Of a stretch of 64,000 bases of DNA, positions 62,679 to 64,000 are shown piece by piece; position 1 is the first letter of the stretch, and each line of letters begins with the position of its first letter. The translations under genes were made by a program, and so were the position numbers. Under the pieces are notes generated by a model that made no database searches, was not told the DNA's origin, and worked only from the letters and a program-made list of their open reading frames with translations. This stretch comes from Blautia sp. (GTDB taxonomy: Bacteria; Bacillota; Clostridia; Lachnospirales; Lachnospiraceae). The stretch spans positions 62,001-126,000 of the forward strand of contig JARIAR010000031.1 in assembly GCA_029257805.1 (NCBI GenBank), given 5' to 3'.

Positions 62679-63965
62679 ATGAAAGCTACAGATGTTAAAC
62701 AGATTTTAGAGAATATATTGTGTGAAGCAGTGTCTGCTCCAGCGACATATGTGTATGAACCACAAAAAAACTTTTCACGCACACGTAAATTGCCTTTACA
62801 TACAGTTATTAAAATGTTAATCGGCATGGGTGGAAATAGTTTGGGAAAGGAACTGTTAGAGTGGTTCGGATATTCAGAAAAAACGGTATCGGTATCAGCT
62901 TTTGTTCAACAAAGAAATAAAATTAAACCAGAGACTTTAAAACATATTTTTCAAACAATGGTATCTCAATGCGATAAACATACATTATACAATGGTTATC
63001 GCTTATTGGCTATTGATGGTTCCGATTTAAGACTTCCCTCCGATAAAAGAGAAAGTTTTTCCTATATCCAAAATGATGAAACTACAAAAGGTTATAATCT
63101 ATTACATCTGGACGCCTTATATGATGTTTTGCAGCACGTTTATGTAGATGCGTCTATACAATCAAAAATTGGTATGAATGAGCATAAAGCATTGGTTTCT
63201 ATGATTGATGATTCCGCCATATCAGAAAAAGTAATTCTTATTGCTGATAGAGGATATGAATCCTTTAATAACATTGCTCATTGTCAAGAAAAAAACTGGA
63301 ATTATATCATTCGTTCAAAAGAATCCTATGGCATAAAATTCGAAGCTCCACCAAATGCGACTTTTGATATTGATCATCTTATCACGCTTACTCGCAGACA
63401 AACAAAGCAAACTAAAATTCTTATAAATAAAGATCCCAACAGATATCGTTGGATTCAGCCACACACGAAATTTGATTATATAAAACCTAAAGAGGACAAA
63501 TTATATGATATACCTATAAGAATTGTCAGATTTGAAATTGCTGATTCTGTCTATGAAACACTATATACGAATTTATCTCGTGAAGATTTCCCAGTAGATA
63601 TATTGAAAGAATTGTATCGATTACGTTGGGGAATAGAAACGGCCTTTCGAGAACTTAAATATAATGTTGGATTAGCAAGTATACATAGTAAAAAAACAGC
63701 TTTTGTTTTTCAAGAAATCTATGCAAAGCTCATAATGTATAACTTTTCAGTATTAATTGCTTATTCACAAGATGTACCCACTGGCAAACGCATAAATTTT
63801 GCCAAATCCATGCATGTTTGCTATCAATTCTTTAGAGAAAAGCTAAGCGACATTGTTTTAGCAAAAATGCTTAGTAAATATTTATCGCCAATACGACCTG
63901 GAAGATCTTTTGAACGAAATAAAATCAACAAAAATGCTGTGAGTTTTACATACCGAATCTCATAG
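62679..63965 (+). CDS. IS4-family DDE transposase
   Basis: The 428-aa protein carries the three acidic residues of DDE transposases: Asp in LLAIDGSDLRLP (~113), Asp in LIADRGYESFN (~190) and Glu in the IS4 signature YRLRWGIETAFRELKYN (Y-2-R-3-E-6-K). Length is usual for full IS4 transposases and there is no stop or frameshift, so it may be active. Site TGAGGAGGTTGCTCG precedes ATG 62679. The codon use is more AT-rich than the neighbouring ribosomal genes. The right inverted repeat must lie beyond base 64000. Confidence 0.92.
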   Translation: MKATDVKQILENILCEAVSAPATYVYEPQKNFSRTRKLPLHTVIKMLIGMGGNSLGKELLEWFGYSEKTVSVSAFVQQRNKIKPETLKHIFQTMVSQCDKHTLYNGYRLLAIDGSDLRLPSDKRESFSYIQNDETTKGYNLLHLDALYDVLQHVYVDASIQSKIGMNEHKALVSMIDDSAISEKVILIADRGYESFNNIAHCQEKNWNYIIRSKESYGIKFEAPPNATFDIDHLITLTRRQTKQTKILINKDPNRYRWIQPHTKFDYIKPKEDKLYDIPIRIVRFEIADSVYETLYTNLSREDFPVDILKELYRLRWGIETAFRELKYNVGLASIHSKKTAFVFQEIYAKLIMYNFSVLIAYSQDVPTGKRINFAKSMHVCYQFFREKLSDIVLAKMLSKYLSPIRPGRSFERNKINKNAVSFTYRIS

Positions 63966-64000
63966 ACAGTTGTATTCATATGGTATTGAACAGATGGCAT

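Larger units (their letters stand above)
62421..64000 (+). mobile_element. IS4-family insertion sequence (partial, borders not resolved)
   Basis: The transposase gene, its insulating hairpin and the lack of other genes indicate an insertion sequence placed right after the rplM-rpsI terminator. The left border is somewhere in 62375-62640 and the right border is outside the window. Confidence 0.6.

Overview
The window looks like the chromosome of a gut Firmicute of the family Lachnospiraceae, of the Blautia/Ruminococcus type. This is inferred from protein style, the moderately AT-rich sequence, strong GGAGG ribosome sites, TTGACA/TATAAT promoters and a clostridial gene order (tig-clpP-clpX-lon-engB, ecfA1-ecfA2-ecfT-truA, rplM-rpsI). 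No species can be named from the sequence alone.

Region 1 (1-15686) is a bacterial microcompartment (BMC) locus. Its first operon holds a class II aldolase (cut by the window edge), a CoA-acylating aldehyde dehydrogenase, a Zn alcohol dehydrogenase, four hexameric shell proteins, PduL, a EutN-type pentamer, a PduS-like flavin/Fe-S protein, a PduT-like tandem shell protein, a DeoR-family regulator and an iron alcohol dehydrogenase. After a terminator, a second operon gives the complete coenzyme-B12 diol dehydratase (pduCDE), its reactivase (pduGH) and a PduO adenosyltransferase. Read together: a deoxysugar phosphate (fuculose- or rhamnulose-1-phosphate) is split to lactaldehyde plus DHAP; lactaldehyde is reduced to 1,2-propanediol; the diol is dehydrated to propionaldehyde and then becomes propionyl-CoA/propionyl-phosphate or propanol. 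The first operon has the gene order I know from glycyl-radical fucose/rhamnose compartments, but here the signature enzyme is the B12 one. Six cargo proteins carry similar short amphipathic helices that should direct them into the shell.

Region 2 (15980-29461) holds a D,D-carboxypeptidase, a cell-wall polysaccharide cluster (three family 2 glycosyltransferases, a polyprenyl-phosphate sugar transferase and a LytR-CpsA-Psr ligase with a repetitive tail), an HtrA protease, a divergent second ClpX, a zinc-ribbon protein and an alanine/glycine:cation symporter. Region 3 (29525-36679) has tRNA-Leu(CAG), carAB, uppP and glpK.

Region 4 (36725-49562) contains a molybdate module (regulator and molbindin divergent from modABC), a CdaR-type regulator with an MsmX/UgpC ATPase, malQ with a DUF89 phosphatase, an orphan NMT1-like binding protein, tRNA-Gly(CCC), proC, GrpB and CYTH proteins, and a DJ-1/PfpI protein. 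Region 5 (49697-62304) is a housekeeping block: tig, clpP, clpX, lon, engB, the ECF energy-coupling module, truA, then an ECF sigma/DUF4179 pair placed before rplM-rpsI. The window ends in an IS4-family transposase (62679-63965) preceded by strong hairpins.

Starts were moved downstream of the ORF-track start wherever a ribosome site or family alignment demanded it. All functions are from motif reading; no database search was run.
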